From the NCBI RefSeq assembly GCF_000715075.1, contig NC_134082.1, positions 141,534,948 to 141,598,947 of the forward strand: 64,000 nucleotides of DNA. Direction: 5' to 3'. The translations under genes were made by a program, and so were the position numbers. Under the pieces are notes generated by a model. The model was not told where the DNA came from and did not search any database. It saw only the letters and a list, made by a program, of their open reading frames with translations. Source of the DNA: Nicotiana tabacum (Eukaryota > Streptophyta > Magnoliopsida > Solanales > Solanaceae). Positions 34,801 to 46,140 of the stretch are shown here, one piece after another (within the stretch, counting starts at the first letter, position 1; every line of letters begins with the position of its first letter).

Positions 34801-37800
34801 GTCATGAATTACGAACACCTATGGCTGCAGTTATTGGCTTGCTGGACATCCTTATAAGTGATGGTTATCTTACAAATGAGCAGTATGCAACTATTACCCA
34901 GATTCGTAAATGCTCAACCGCTTTGCTTCGCCTTCTGAACAACATTTTGGATCTCAGCAAGGTAAGATGCAAAAGCAAACTATGGAAATATCAACACGTT
35001 TGTGAACACTGATATAGCACATTGACAAGTCTTTTGATGATATATTGGAAAGAGTTTACTCTTTGATTGGCTAAAGTTACCTCACTGTTCCTTGGAGAAA
35101 CTATAGTAGCAATGAAATAGTACTATAGATTTTCATGGACCATTTTGGGTAACGTTGCAGCTGGCTTAAGCTTGTTCTTCAAAGAATAGTTTTAATTAGA
35201 CCTGAGAAAAATCATATACATCATCTTATACTTTTTGTACAGGTAGAATCTGGAAAACTGGTGTTGGAAGAAACAGAATTTGACTTGGCTAAAGAACTTG
35301 AAGGACTTGTTGATATGTTCTCTGTCCAGTGCATTAATCACAATGTTGAGACAGTTCTAGATATCTCCGGTAGAGCCTCTGTTCTCCGTACAATTGTAGA
35401 AAATGCACAAGAATTATGATTAAGAGTTGAATTTGAGACTCTTCGCATTGTTTTCTAAAGGCATATTATGTTTTCATATTTCTATCCGCAGATGATATGC
35501 CAAAATTAGTTAAAGGAGACTCTGCCAGAGTTGTTCAAATTTTCGCAAATCTAATTAGCAATTCTCTCAAGTTTACTACCTGTAAGTGCAACTTTTTAAT
35601 ACATACATTAGCAAGTTCTTTCATTTGTCCTCATAATTGGTAAAGCCCTTACAAGAATTAAATAGCGTGATTCTACTGACCCTATTCCACCTCTGATAAA
35701 ATGAAGAGATTAGATCTTGATCAATAACATTTTATTGCGAGACAAGTGCATTTGGTGATTTTACAATTTGAAATACCTTACAGCGGGTTACATCATTCTT
35801 CGGGGATGGTGCGAGAGTGCAAACACTTTTTCTTGTGGAGGGAATTTTCCACTTAATCAGAAAGACTCTTGGTCTGCTCCTAAAGTAAAGTTGAAGCGAC
35901 AAGAGAGCCAGGGAAAAAAATTGTCCAAGAAAGATAACAAAATGATCTTGTGGTTTGAAGTTGAGGACTCTGGTTGCGGTATGAAATAACCATTTAAACT
36001 TATTTTCCCACTTGCTGCTACTGCATATTAACTTTCTCTCTCTCTCTCTCTCTCTCTCTGGATTTCCCTTGTTGTTACTCTAGGAATTGATCCAAGTAAA
36101 TGGGAATCTGTATTTGAAAGTTTTGAGCAAGCTGATCCTTCGACAACTCGCTTGTAAGCAGTTTTCACATCATTCTATTGGGTAAACTTTGTTAGTTATA
36201 TAACAGAATACATGTATGACTGAATGAATTTACTTCCTGCACACCTTAAAGCTACTTTTATCTAACTAAAGATATTTCATTGTTTGATTAACTTCATACT
36301 CAGGCATGGTGGCACTGGCCTTGGACTATGCATTGTACGTACCCTGGTGAGTTCAATTTTTTCTGTTTCAAATAAATAAGTTTCAGGAATTTGAGACTTC
36401 GAATTCGCAAGAAAAAATATTTCAATTTGGATTTGGCTTGAAAAAGAATTCAAGTTCTGTCTTTAGGATTTTCTAGACTTGATAACGTCTTAAGCCCCTT
36501 ACAAGCCAAAACAACCCCTCTAATAAAAATCCACACTGTTCATAATTTCTGAAAGTTTTCCCCTTGGAATAGGCTTTAAACATAAAAGTGAAGAATATTG
36601 ACTACCTTACCAGTTTCTAATGATGATAGGATGATATACAGGTTAACAAAATGGGTGGAGAGATTAAGGTTGTAAAGAAAAATGGACCAGGGACAGTGAT
36701 GCAACTATACCTTCAACTAAACTGTCCTCCAGAAGTCACTGGACAACACTGCCAGTTCAATTTTGAAGAGCATAAAATGAGGGTAAGTATCACTACGAAA
36801 TGATGTGTTTTTAGTGCTGCACCTACGAAATGATGTATTTGCAGGAATACATAGACCATGACCAAACCATCTTAGGCTAACTTCTCTCATTTTATCATAT
36901 ATATCTACAGGAGTTACTTGCATTCTCTGTGGACGCAATCATCTCTAATCCTGTATAGTCTGGTACTACCGCACATCAATCATAGCATTCACATTTCTAG
37001 GACACCTAGGCCCAGTATTTACACACATGTAATATTGTTGGTCTTCCGATTGTTATATAAAACTCGCATCACTTTGCTAGCCCGCAAAGCTCCTCCATTT
37101 CAGTCATCCTATTTGAATTCTATATATTATATCTTCATCTATCATACCATTCTTCTAATAACTGAGCCTAGATATCTAAGTTGCCTTCATTTTAAGCACA
37201 CAATCTCGTCTAATTTCAGTTCACCTCCATTCTTATGGGACTAAAATTGCAGCGGATATCTTCTGTCTTACTTCTGCTTATCCTAGAACCTTTCCGCTCT
37301 ACATTTATGTTCCATATTCCAACTTTTGGTTGAATACTTCGCTAGTTTTGTCAATTAAAACAGTGTTATATGCAATAGCATGTACGTTTTAATCTCATCA
37401 TGTTTTTTTACTGGTCAGTTCATCCATAACTATGTAACAAGTGTAGATTCAAGGGAGATCGTTGGCGTAAATTCACAGTTATGGGAAGCTCATTCCTAAC
37501 TCCACCCCTGTGTCACACTTGTGATCGCTCCCTCATACAATTCTTTGTGGCAAATGTATAATTGATATGGGTTCCTCCTTCGCCAGCACCCATCGAAGTA
37601 CTTTTTTGGCACTTTTATCTTGTGATATCCCTACTTGATTATCTTATCATGATTCCATCCCCAACTAGCCCTTACAATCCCCAACACCCTCATTAAGAAT
37701 GGCTATATTACTTTGGACTTGTGAAAACCCTCGTGTACCTTGAGTTAAATTGATTATAATTTGTGAAAGTCTGAGCAATTTGTACATAATGGAACTTGAA

Positions 37801-39493
37801 TACAGGTGTTGCTTGCACTCAATGGCAGAATGAGTAGAGAAATAATGTCCCAGTGGTTAGAGAGAAATGGGGTGCATACTTGCGGAGCATCTGATTGGAA
37901 TGAGCTCACTCAAATTCTTCAGGGGATTTCAATATCCAAAAGCCATTTGCAAGACGTACCTTGTGAATGTTTAGAACCTGAAGATTTGAGCATTCAAGAT
38001 CCTAGTGCCGCATCACTTCTTGTCATAGTTGTAGACATTGGCATACTTGACTTGAGCACAAATATATGGAAGGAGCAGCTAAATTTTCTTGATAAATACT
38101 ATGACAGAGCAAAGTTTGCATGGATTCTTTACCATGACACCCCCAGTACCATTAAGATGGAACTGCGAAGGAGACACCTAGTTATGGTCAATAGACCACT
38201 ATATAAAGGGAAAATGATTCAGATTTTGGAAACTATTATAAAAGAAAAAAATCTTGAACTGCAGTCCTTTGGCAATGTAACAGTAGAAGGAGATTTGCAT
38301 GAATGTCTTGAAATTGATTCTAACCACTCTGATATTGCCTGCTCAGATGACTCTGACAAGTCAGATAACGGATATGAAAAATGTGGAAGTGCCTTCCTTT
38401 CTGAAAAAAATAGGGAAGAAAATTTTGCCAAAGCCTCTCTCTCACATTTTGGGACATTAAACAACTACTACATTGACTTCAATGAAGAAAACACTTCGGA
38501 CATGAATGATCTCGGACAAACGAGGAATGGAGAACATCATTTGACAAGCAGTCCCACCAAAGAGGTCACTAATGCCTGCTCAGATAAGATAGCAGACCAG
38601 AAGTCTCTAGCTGATCTTCGTATACTGCTTGCTGAGGATACTCCAGTGCTGCAAAGAGTAGCTAGAATAATGCTGGAAAAATTGGGAGCTAAAGTGGTTG
38701 TTGTAGGAGATGGGCTGCAGGCAGTGGATGCACTAAAACCCATGTCTAGTTCTGATGAATGTAGAAATGAATCTCTTCAGGAAGAAGGCAGTTCAATTAC
38801 CCTCCAAGCTGAAAGCGTTCATTCCCTTCCTTATGACTTGATCCTCATGGATTGTCAAGTAAGTCGATCACGACTTTACATAATAATCCCTCCTTTTTCA
38901 TCTTATAGAACAATACTTGATTGGCCACGGATTGTACTAAAGAAATAAAGACTTTTCCCATGTGCCAAAAGTACCCTTAGAACTTGTGGTTTTGAACATG
39001 CCATGACATTTCTATGGCTATAAGAGCATAATGTTAAGGTGGTAAACTAGAAAGTTTACAGCTAAAAGAGGTACTACATATACAAAAATATCATTCTTTT
39101 TTTAATAGAGTAAAAAGGAAAGAGTGTCATAAAATGGAACAGAGGGAGTTTTTGGAAGAAACAATCAACAATCACTGAATGGAGGAACAGTTAAATGAGA
39201 ATTGTTGTGTTGTTTCATTCTAATTCTCTCGACATGATCATTCTAAAATTTTCTGCTAATATAATTGTTCTTACCAGATGCCAAAGATGGATGGCTATGA
39301 AGCAACAAAGGCAATTAGAAGAGCGGAAATGGGGACAGGAACACACATACCTATTGTTGCACTGACAGCTCATGCAATGTCATCGGATGAAGCAAAATGC
39401 TTACAGGTTGGTATGGATGCTTATTTGACCAAGCCCATTGACAGAAAGTTGATGGTTTCCACCATTCTTTCCTTGACCGAGAGAAAATCCTAA
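31813..39493 (+). CDS. HK1: Hybrid histidine kinase 1 (AHK1/HK1-type, osmosensor-like)
   Basis: Membrane hybrid sensor kinase that autophosphorylates on His and passes phosphate to its receiver Asp; AHK1 in Arabidopsis is linked to osmotic and drought responses. Thirteen exons by GT-AG sites: 31813-32064, 32666-32908, 33002-33796, 33890-34137, 34802-34961, 35243-35369, 35492-35581, 35784-35978, 36084-36153, 36304-36346, 36642-36782, 37806-38858, 39278-39493. They total 3633 nt, 1210 residues (AHK1 is about 1200). Membrane segments at about 77-97 and 452-474 flank a long outer sensor region. The H-box [13 protein letters not shown] has His514; the N-box is [11 protein letters not shown] (about 627-637); then [21 protein letters not shown], and [10 protein letters not shown] (729-738). 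A degenerate receiver-like segment spans about 789-925. The C-terminal receiver has Glu1065/Asp1066, phospho-acceptor Asp1137 (LILMDCQMPKMDG), Thr1169 and Lys1191. No stop or frameshift is seen. Confidence 0.95.
32378..32532 (-). mobile_element. tRNA-derived SINE in HK1 intron 1
   Basis: Read on the minus strand it begins GGAGCCTAGGAGCAACACTA (A-box region) and has TAAGGCACGGGGTCGAGCTG (B-box region), then AGCAGCCACTAATTCTTG and GGGCAGGCTATGTACATCAC. The layout matches Au-type plant SINEs as I remember them. The poly-T tail is not seen, so it is truncated. Confidence 0.65.
33000..33006 (+). other. Tandem (NAGNAG) splice acceptor of HK1 exon 3
   Basis: The acceptor reads CTCAGCAGCTGTAC, so splicing after either AG (33001 or 33004) is possible. 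The products differ by one Gln before LYESMKD. Confidence 0.6.
36039..36060 (+). repeat. CT microsatellite in HK1 intron 8
   Basis: About ten CT dinucleotides shortly before the polypyrimidine tract and acceptor at 36083. Confidence 0.9.
36730..37400 (-). pseudogene. LINE reverse-transcriptase remnant, antisense in HK1 intron 11
   Basis: The minus strand translates, with many stops, to the C-terminal part of plant LINE polymerases: a [14 protein letters not shown] block near 37255, then [21 protein letters not shown] (about 36990-36925), then [19 protein letters not shown] (about 36893-36837). These correspond to the family's WMCGHTRLDKIRN and KMREARLRWFGH blocks. The 1-kb intron 11 is mostly this insertion. 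Confidence 0.75.
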
Positions 39494-40250
39494 CCACCAT
39501 ACCTCTCCAGCTACTGAAAAACAAAAACAGAAGAAAACAAACAAAAATGGAAGAGCTCCGAAAACTTGTGAGCTTGAGCAGAGTTTTGATGAGCAAAAGT
39601 TTTGCAATCTGTACAGGAATGTTCTAACTTTGTATCTGTTCTATAGCTTATGCAGAAATTCGAATTAATAAGAGTCTATAACACTGCACGCGCTGGCTTT
39701 TTTTTCTTTTTTTCTTTTTATAGTTAGCTTAAGCAGAGTGTTGATTAGCAAAATATTGGCAATCTGTACAGGAGATGTATGTATCACATTGAACACTAAT
39801 TCTGTATCTGTTATAGTTTATGCAAAAGTTTGTAATAAGCGTCTTCAATATGACTGCTGGTTCTTTTTTGGTCTCCAACTTTAATATTTGTGTCTTTGTT
39901 TCTGTAAACTTCTAATTTCTGAACAATCTTTAACGTGCAAATTACAAACCCAAACTCATCTTGGACTTCCTGGACAGCCGCCCCAAGTTATATAAACCAG
40001 GGATCTTTTTTATAAAAGAAGTTAATTTAGACAGAAGACAAAATGTGAAAAAAGAAAGAACATGGCAAGCACAACGCTTTATTGTCGCGAGGATAAATAA
40101 AAAACAAAAAAGGACCAAAAAGAGAGTGTATGTGTGTCAGTGTAACATGTCAAGCCTGAGAACTTTATTATCGCAAAGATAAATAAAAAAGGAACACATA
40201 GCTAGTAGTAAAACATGACGAGCCTGGGAAATTTTAATTGAAAAAAACTA
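39494..40250 (+). other. HK1 3' UTR and flank, with a duplicated segment
   Basis: After the TAA stop, two related stretches occur: 39571-39675 and 39726-39843. Both contain AGCAGAGT, TTGAT.AGCAAAA, CAATCTGTACAGGA, GTATCTGTT and TTATGCA. AATAA-type signals follow each (about 39664 and 39833), so alternative poly-A sites are plausible. A purine-rich repeat unit (GATAAATAAAAAA) recurs at 40091 and 40178. Confidence 0.6.
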
Positions 40251-40773
40251 CTATGTCAATGATTCGGTTTGACTGGTTATTTTATAAAATTTGTACCGTA
40301 TCAGTTTTTCAGTTATTCTACTATTATGTATAATTAAAATTAGACTTTTCGAAACTGTCTCAATCATGTCAGTTTCACTTCAGTATCGGTATAGTTCGGT
40401 TAATATTTTGGTATTTTCTTAAATGTTATGTAAAAGTCACTAGTGAAGTAGAATGTAATAATATTCATACTTTTATAAGACGTCGCAAAACTCTTTAGAC
40501 ATTTTTACTATTCAAATGGTGATGAATTAATAAAACATGAAAGATAGCTGAAGTATATATATCCATCAACTATTCTACAACAGCGTAAAAAAAAACTACG
40601 TTAAGACAAAGAAAAAATAAATCACACGAGGAAAAAATATTAACCAAGCTGAGACTCAAAACTAAAGTCTATAGGAGACTAAATATTCAAAAAAATAAAT
40701 TTAAATCATACGAATGAAAATATATTCAATATATTGTAGCTGGCTACTCCGCTAGAATACATTGTGTCTTGCT
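40251..40773. other. AT-rich intergenic DNA, possible MITE remnant
   Basis: ATTCGGTTTGACTGGTTATTTT and nearby CGGTATAGTTCGGTTAA resemble the CGGTTTGG-rich ends of hAT-type elements such as the one at 5594-6289. No TSD was identified and no gene is seen. Confidence 0.35.
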
Positions 40774-41520
40774 AGTTAATATGCGAAAATAATTTAGTTT
40801 CACTAGGAATAGCATAACCTATTTAGGAATTAGAATTTGAGTTTAATTACTTGTTGGCTTGTAAATATTTTCATAATTCCAAGGCCAAAGACAAAATTTA
40901 ATGCTTTATTATTTTTAAACTTAGTATATAAATATATTTCACATATAAATTTATTCGGTACGGTTCGGTATTTTTCTGGTTTATTTTCATAAAATAAAAA
41001 ACTTACTCTAATTATCGGTACGTTTATAAAATTATACAAAAACTTACGATTTATTGAAAGAAACCTAAAAATTCGTTCGGTGCAGTATGGTTTATATAAC
41101 CTGTTTGGCCAAGCTTATTTTTGGCAAAAAATGCTTCTTTTGACCAAAAATTGAGGTGTTGGCCAAAAGTTAATATGCGAAAACAACTTAGTTTCACTAG
41201 GAGTAGCATTAACCTATTTAGGAATTAGAATTTTGAGTTTAATTACTTGTTAGCTTGTAACTATTTTCATAATTCCAAGGCCAAAGGCAAAATTTATTGC
41301 TTTATTATTTTTAAACTTAGTATATAAATATATTTCACATATAAATTTATTCGGTACGGTTCGGTATTTTTCTGGTTTATTTTCATAAAATAAAAAACCT
41401 ACTCTAATTATCGGTATGGTTATAAAATTATATAAAAACCTACGATTTATTGAAAGAAACATAAACATTAGTTCGGTGCAGTATGGTTTATAACCTGTTT
41501 GACCAAGCTTATTTTTGGCC
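40774..41520. repeat. 394-bp tandem duplication
   Basis: AGTTAATATGCGAAAA at 40774 recurs at 41168, and the two copies stay highly similar through GTTCGGTGCAGTATGGTTTA (41074 and 41471) and the CTGTTTGGCCAAGCTT block. A few single-base differences separate them. No gene is inside. Confidence 0.88.
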
Positions 41521-41726
41521 AAAGGTGCGTTTTTTTTTTCTTTTCCAAAACCACTTTTGACAAAAAATTGAAAAAAAGCACCTTTGGTAAAAAATTGAGG
41601 TGTTCGGCCAAGCTTCACTAAGGAAAAAAAAGTGTTTTTGAGGAGAAGCAAAAGCAGAAAAAGTAGCTTCTCTCCAAGAGAAATTGCTTCTCAAAAAGCA
41701 GTTTTTTAAAGCTTGGCCAAACACTA
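41494..41726. mobile_element. MITE with GTTTGGCCAAGCTT inverted ends
   Basis: Left end TGTTTGACCAAGCTT (about 41494) and right end AAGCTTGGCCAAACA (about 41710-41724) form a 15-bp inverted repeat with one mismatch. The interior is purine-rich with AAGCAGAAAAAGTAGCTTCT-type partial palindromes. No TSD was confirmed. Confidence 0.6.
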
Positions 41727-41767
41727 ATTGCTGCTCAGAAGTGTTTTTCAAACAAATTAGCCAAAAT

Positions 41768-41780
41768 TTTAAAAAAAAAC
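41768..41780 (-). terminator. RNA polymerase III terminator of tRNA-Ile
   Basis: A run of nine or more T residues on the minus strand begins about 6 bp past the tRNA 3' end. Confidence 0.7.
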
Positions 41781-41785
41781 AGAAT

Positions 41786-41859
41786 TGGCCCATGCAGGTC
41801 TCGAACCTGCGACCTTCGCGTTATTAGCACGACGCTCTAACCAACTGAGCTAATGGGCC
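41786..41859 (-). tRNA. tRNA-Ile(AAU)
   Basis: A 74-nt cloverleaf without intron. Acceptor arms GGCCCAT/ATGGGCC with discriminator A; D stem GCTC/GAGC; anticodon stem TCGTG/CGCGA with loop CTAATAA, giving anticodon AAT at 41823-41825; T arm GCAGG/CCTGC with loop TTCGAGA. A box TAGCTCAGTTGG and B box GGTTCGAGACC are intact. CCA is not encoded, as usual for nuclear genes. It looks functional. Its 5' end faces the small gene starting at 41985. Confidence 0.97.
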
Positions 41860-41984
41860 TTTATTACTTTGGCAGAAATATGTTTTATAAGATGATATTG
41901 ACTCAGTAGCCTTGGTATATTAAAATTGAGGTTAATTGCGAATTTGAGGGGGAAGAAGCAGGGAAGAAAACCCATAACTCAGTC

Positions 41985-44900
41985 ATGATGAAGGACGATT
42001 ACGAGGTACCAAGCTTTCTGCAATTTTCCTGTTACTGTTACTGTTGCAATTTTCCTTTTGTTTTGTAACACTAGGTATTTATTTGATTTTGGATTGCGGC
42101 TTTAAACCTTTTGCGTTTGGTTTTAATAGACTCTCGACATTGTTTGTGTTTTTTGAAGCTTTAACTGAAGCTTCTTATTACCCCTTTTTGGTTTTTCTTT
42201 CAAGTCTATTAAAAAAATTAGGCCTTATCCCGGATGCAGTTGAACAATTCTAACTGTAATTTTTTTATTTTTTTGGGAGAAGTGATGCCATATAAAATGG
42301 CAATAAGTTGGTATGTTAATCAATTGGAACCTGTAGTTCCAAAGATAACTTAGCCATAAGCATGGGAGAAAATATATTAAACCTTGGATCTCAAAATCCT
42401 GTGGCCTTAGTAGCATTTGAGTCTAGAATGATTATCAAAATTGGGTAATTTTCAAAAGTGGGATTTTTAATAACTATGTCTGGTACAGGTAACACTGCCA
42501 ACTAAAGCTTAGGCAAATTGGAAGAAGTGTTTCAAGCAAGTAGTGAGTATTGATTTCTAGATTCTAGCTTTGCCTTATCTGGTTATAGATCACCTCCTTA
42601 AAGGCAATCCCAGGTTTGCAATAGGTGAAGGTTTTAGGAGGCAAATCTACCCTTAGTCTTTCTTTAAATAACGAACAAAAAGAAAAGGAGATTTTTTTCC
42701 TCAGATTGAATCTATGGCTAGTTCAAATTGGTGAACTGCCTAGCTAAAGAAAGGAAGAAAGGAACCGATAATCAAAGTGAAAAAGGATAATCAAGATCTA
42801 ACTTGTTTTGGCAGTAATAAAATTCAGTATAGAAAACTTTTATTGTTAATAGTTGAAAGTGGAAATACCCACTAAGCGAGAGAGTTTTCTTCACCTCTCT
42901 AAGGATTGATGGAAGTGTTTGACTGCAAAATAAGCGTCTTGTATAAATATAGGCACAATTTTTTTATTTTATAGTTTTTGGTATAGCCATGAAGTTTTTG
43001 TATTGAGTGACATTAGCAGACCATGTTATTGTGCATGTTCACTATTTTTTGGTATACGGCTTGTATACAGGAGTTTTTCACATAGTGATAAAATTATTTA
43101 CCTTAAGAAAAAATTCTCCTTGGGATTTGTTTGATGATTATTGTTCTGTTAAGCATCTGTAGTCATGGGTTTTGGGTTTTTGATACATGTATTAGGGACG
43201 CCGCTGGTGCATAAATAATTGACATAACCCCTCTAAGATGGAAATAAGCATGGCTAGAAGCATGTCCATGCATATAAGATTTTATTGCTGACTTTAGTTG
43301 TCTGAAACTATTTTCCTTATTTTAGGAGTGACCACTGCTTGCTGAAAAGTTTAAGTTTGGTTACCATGCAATGTGCACGAGGATCCTTTGGAATTTTCAT
43401 CTCTATATTGTGCTATTAGCTTTAACTCTCATATAACATTCCAGGTTGAAGAAAAGAAGCAAGCTGCTGCAGATGTCTTGTTTCAATATTCAAATTTTGT
43501 TATGGCATGTATTGGTAATCAAGTTCGACCTTGTGACTTGAGACTGCATTTGATGAAGGTAAGTTGCATTAATGAATTTTCTTGCTGTATCAGTGTCACA
43601 TGGGAACAATCTCATGAGTACAGCGTGTGATAACCACTCAAATTTGAGGATCTCAGCCATTTCAACCAAATAACGACTCATAGTTGACAAACTTCTAACA
43701 GCATGTAAAAGCACATCAACCATTAGGGACAAATGAAAGAACTATTTGTTTTCTGCTTCCGCTTTTTTCCCAACTCTCTTTTCTTTTGCCATTTCTTTAC
43801 TCTTTGTCCTCATCACTGCACTAAATCCGGATTTGGTCCCGTCTTATCCTTACTCGTTGTTCTCCTTATATAGTATTCTACTGTAAGTTGCCATATTTTT
43901 CTTAATGAAGACTGTTGCATGGTTTAAAAAACAAACAAACAAAAAAAGACTGCTGCATATAACCCTGTGCAACAGTTTCATTCCGACTTTGAGCATGAAA
44001 CTGAACAGAAAGGTAAAAATCTAAGGTTATTGTTCTTTCCAACATAATCTTCATTTTGTTAAGTGATCCAAGTTTAGTAAGAACAGTTTGATAGGTCTAA
44101 TAAGCGGTGCATTCTAAATATGTTCCTTAATCTGGGGTTTCTAATTCATGATGTAACTTCATCTTCTGTGTTGCAACTTTATGTCGCGATAAAATTTTAA
44201 GCTGTGATGTGCCAAATAAGAAATTGGTGAACTGACTAACTGGAAGCAGCTATTAGTCTATTACTACTGATACCATATTAAACTAAGCATGACTCAAGGC
44301 CACCTCTAAGAGTGAGGCATTGCACTGTGTCCGTAACGATTGAACTGATGCATTTACCTTTTTCTTCTTAGAACACCTAAAATGAAATAAGTTCAGAGGA
44401 AATGATTATTACAGTCTTATATATTGCGGTGCTTCACAAGAGCACAGATACCTGCATTTAATATTAAAAGTGACGTCATTGCATTTTGAAGAGGAAAGAT
44501 AACATTCTGCACCTGGTATTTCTGTCTAAAGGAATCATAGCAATACTCTCTGTCCAAGGCCTGTATTTCCAGCAGCATCTAGATTTGTTTCCAAGGGTCT
44601 TTTGGAAACAGTCTTATGGAGGGGTAAGATTTGCGTACACTTCACCCTTCCCAGACCCCACTTGTGATATTTAACTGGGGTTGTTGTTGTTGTATCTAGA
44701 TTTGATTTAGCTAGAGTTGTTGATTTGCTCAAATATTTGCGCAACTTCTCAAACATTGATGTTAAATCGGTCATCTCAATTCTTACAGTTGTTGGTAATA
44801 TTATGTATTCTTAAAGAAATGGAACAAAGAATTCAAAATGAGAGCATCTCTCCCTAGTCATTGAATTGTGTAGATAAGAACTGTCCTATTAATTCTTTTT

Positions 44901-45032
44901 CAGGAAGTTTCAGGATTGCCAACTTCTTTGAAGCGGGAAACACGTCCAGCACCTTCTCCTGATGTAATGGGAGAATCCTCAAGCTCAGGTACCTCAAGAC
45001 TGGATAAAACAGACAGTTTTCGAGGCCCTTAG
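41985..45032 (+). CDS. Small conserved-looking plant protein, unnamed (87 residues)
   Basis: Three exons by splice sites and frame: 41985-42005 (MMKDDYE), 43445-43558 (38 codons) and 44904-45032, with phase-0 introns of 1439 and 1345 bp. The middle exon encodes a likely helix, EEKKQAAADVLFQYSNFVMA, followed by CIGNQVRPCDLRLHLMK. The last exon is Ser/Pro-rich and ends SGTSRLDKTDSFRGP. No signal peptide, membrane segment or catalytic motif is seen. I recall similar short uncharacterised proteins in other plants but cannot name a family. Two ATG codons in tandem start it (41985 or 41988). All junctions follow GT-AG. The function is unknown. Confidence 0.75.
44570..44693 (+). mobile_element. TS-type SINE, 3' part, in intron 2 of the small gene
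   Basis: GGGGTAAGATTTGCGTACAC, CCCAGACCCCACTTGTG and ACTGGGGTTGTTGTTGTTGT form the 3' region and TTG-repeat tail typical of the tobacco TS SINE family. The tRNA-like 5' part is not clear, so it is truncated. Confidence 0.75.
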
Positions 45033-45400
45033 ATTTGGAAATTGCAACATTATTTTTGTTTTCTAGTTTGCTTTGTGTAAAATACAAGTATCATCAGTTG
45101 ATGTACTATTTGAAGCATGTAGGATCTTTGTTCATTTTATTCTCAGTGGTATCAGTGTCTGCAGTAAATCTCTGTCGCATACATGTTTATTATGACAATT
45201 ATTTCTTCCATCATGACACAAGTATGCATTTATTATTGTATCGGCGTAAAACCTAAACTATGTCTAGAGCTGACTATCATATAATTTGCTATTATCCTCA
45301 TCCCTAAGAATATAATAATTTGTTCAAGTTTCTTCAGTAGATTATCCTTTATCAAAAAAACCATCATGATACTGGGTATGTCGTTAAAAAAACCATCATG
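45033..45400. other. 3' flank of the small gene
   Basis: AT-rich. It contains two copies of AAAAAAACCATCATGATA (about 45353 and 45385) just before the Copia LTR. No other gene is seen. Confidence 0.5.
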
Positions 45401-46089
45401 ATAAAGGAAAAATTATCATAGAGAATAAACTTCTCAAAACTGACAACAGTCAATAGTACAACAATCACTCCCTATTGACCAACCAAGTGATTACATCATT
45501 CTAGTGATGTCATCCAAGTTGTATTAACAAAGAGCATTACAACAAAACATCACTTGAACATTTGAGAATTCAATTCAAGCACTCCAACCGTTCATCTGTC
45601 AAGCATTCAATTCTCAAGTACATCAAGAACAAAGTACAACACTACCACGGACCAGCTCCTACAACAAGTCTCTTGTATGTCCTTAGTTGAGTTATAACTT
45701 TGTAATTGTTCTTCATTGTAATTCCTACTTTGCTTATCAAGAAGCTTTAATTAGGAACCTCTTGTAAACCATAAACCTTCAGTGTTTGTGTCGTGAGTTG
45801 AAGTCTTTGTAATAAGTGTATTGCAAAATGGCTTGTAATAGGTGTATTACAAGTTAGTGAGGGATTAAGAGTTTAATTCCTAGATTGCATAGGTTGTAAT
45901 CTAAAGTTTGCTCATAGTGAAGTTGAAATCCTACCAGTGTAGGTCGTGATTTTTTATTCCCTTGAGCAAGGATTTTTTCACGTAAAAGTTCCCTATTCCA
46001 TTTACTTACTGTTGCATTAGCATTATCTGTGGAAACCTATATAGGACCTGGTCTCTATATAGTTTGGTGGACTCATATATTCTATCAAT

Positions 46090-46104
46090 TGGCATTAGAG
46101 CGGG
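46090..46104 (+). other. Primer binding site, initiator tRNA-Met type
   Basis: TGGCATTAGAGCGGG resembles TGGTATCAGAGC, the copia primer site, and lies two bases after the LTR end (CTATCA, 46087). Confidence 0.7.
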
Positions 46105-46140
46105 TTCTTTCTATCAGGTTAACACCTAGAAAGGATCCTC

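Noticed and set aside
36918..37244. 108-residue plus-strand frame in HK1 intron 11
   Set aside because: Opposite strand of the LINE polymerase remnant, with no domain of its own.
40830..41793. Minus-strand frames (69, 133 and 94 residues), two of them near-identical
   Set aside because: The similarity is due to the 394-bp tandem duplication and the MITE. They are Phe/Lys-rich from AT-rich DNA and no domain is seen.
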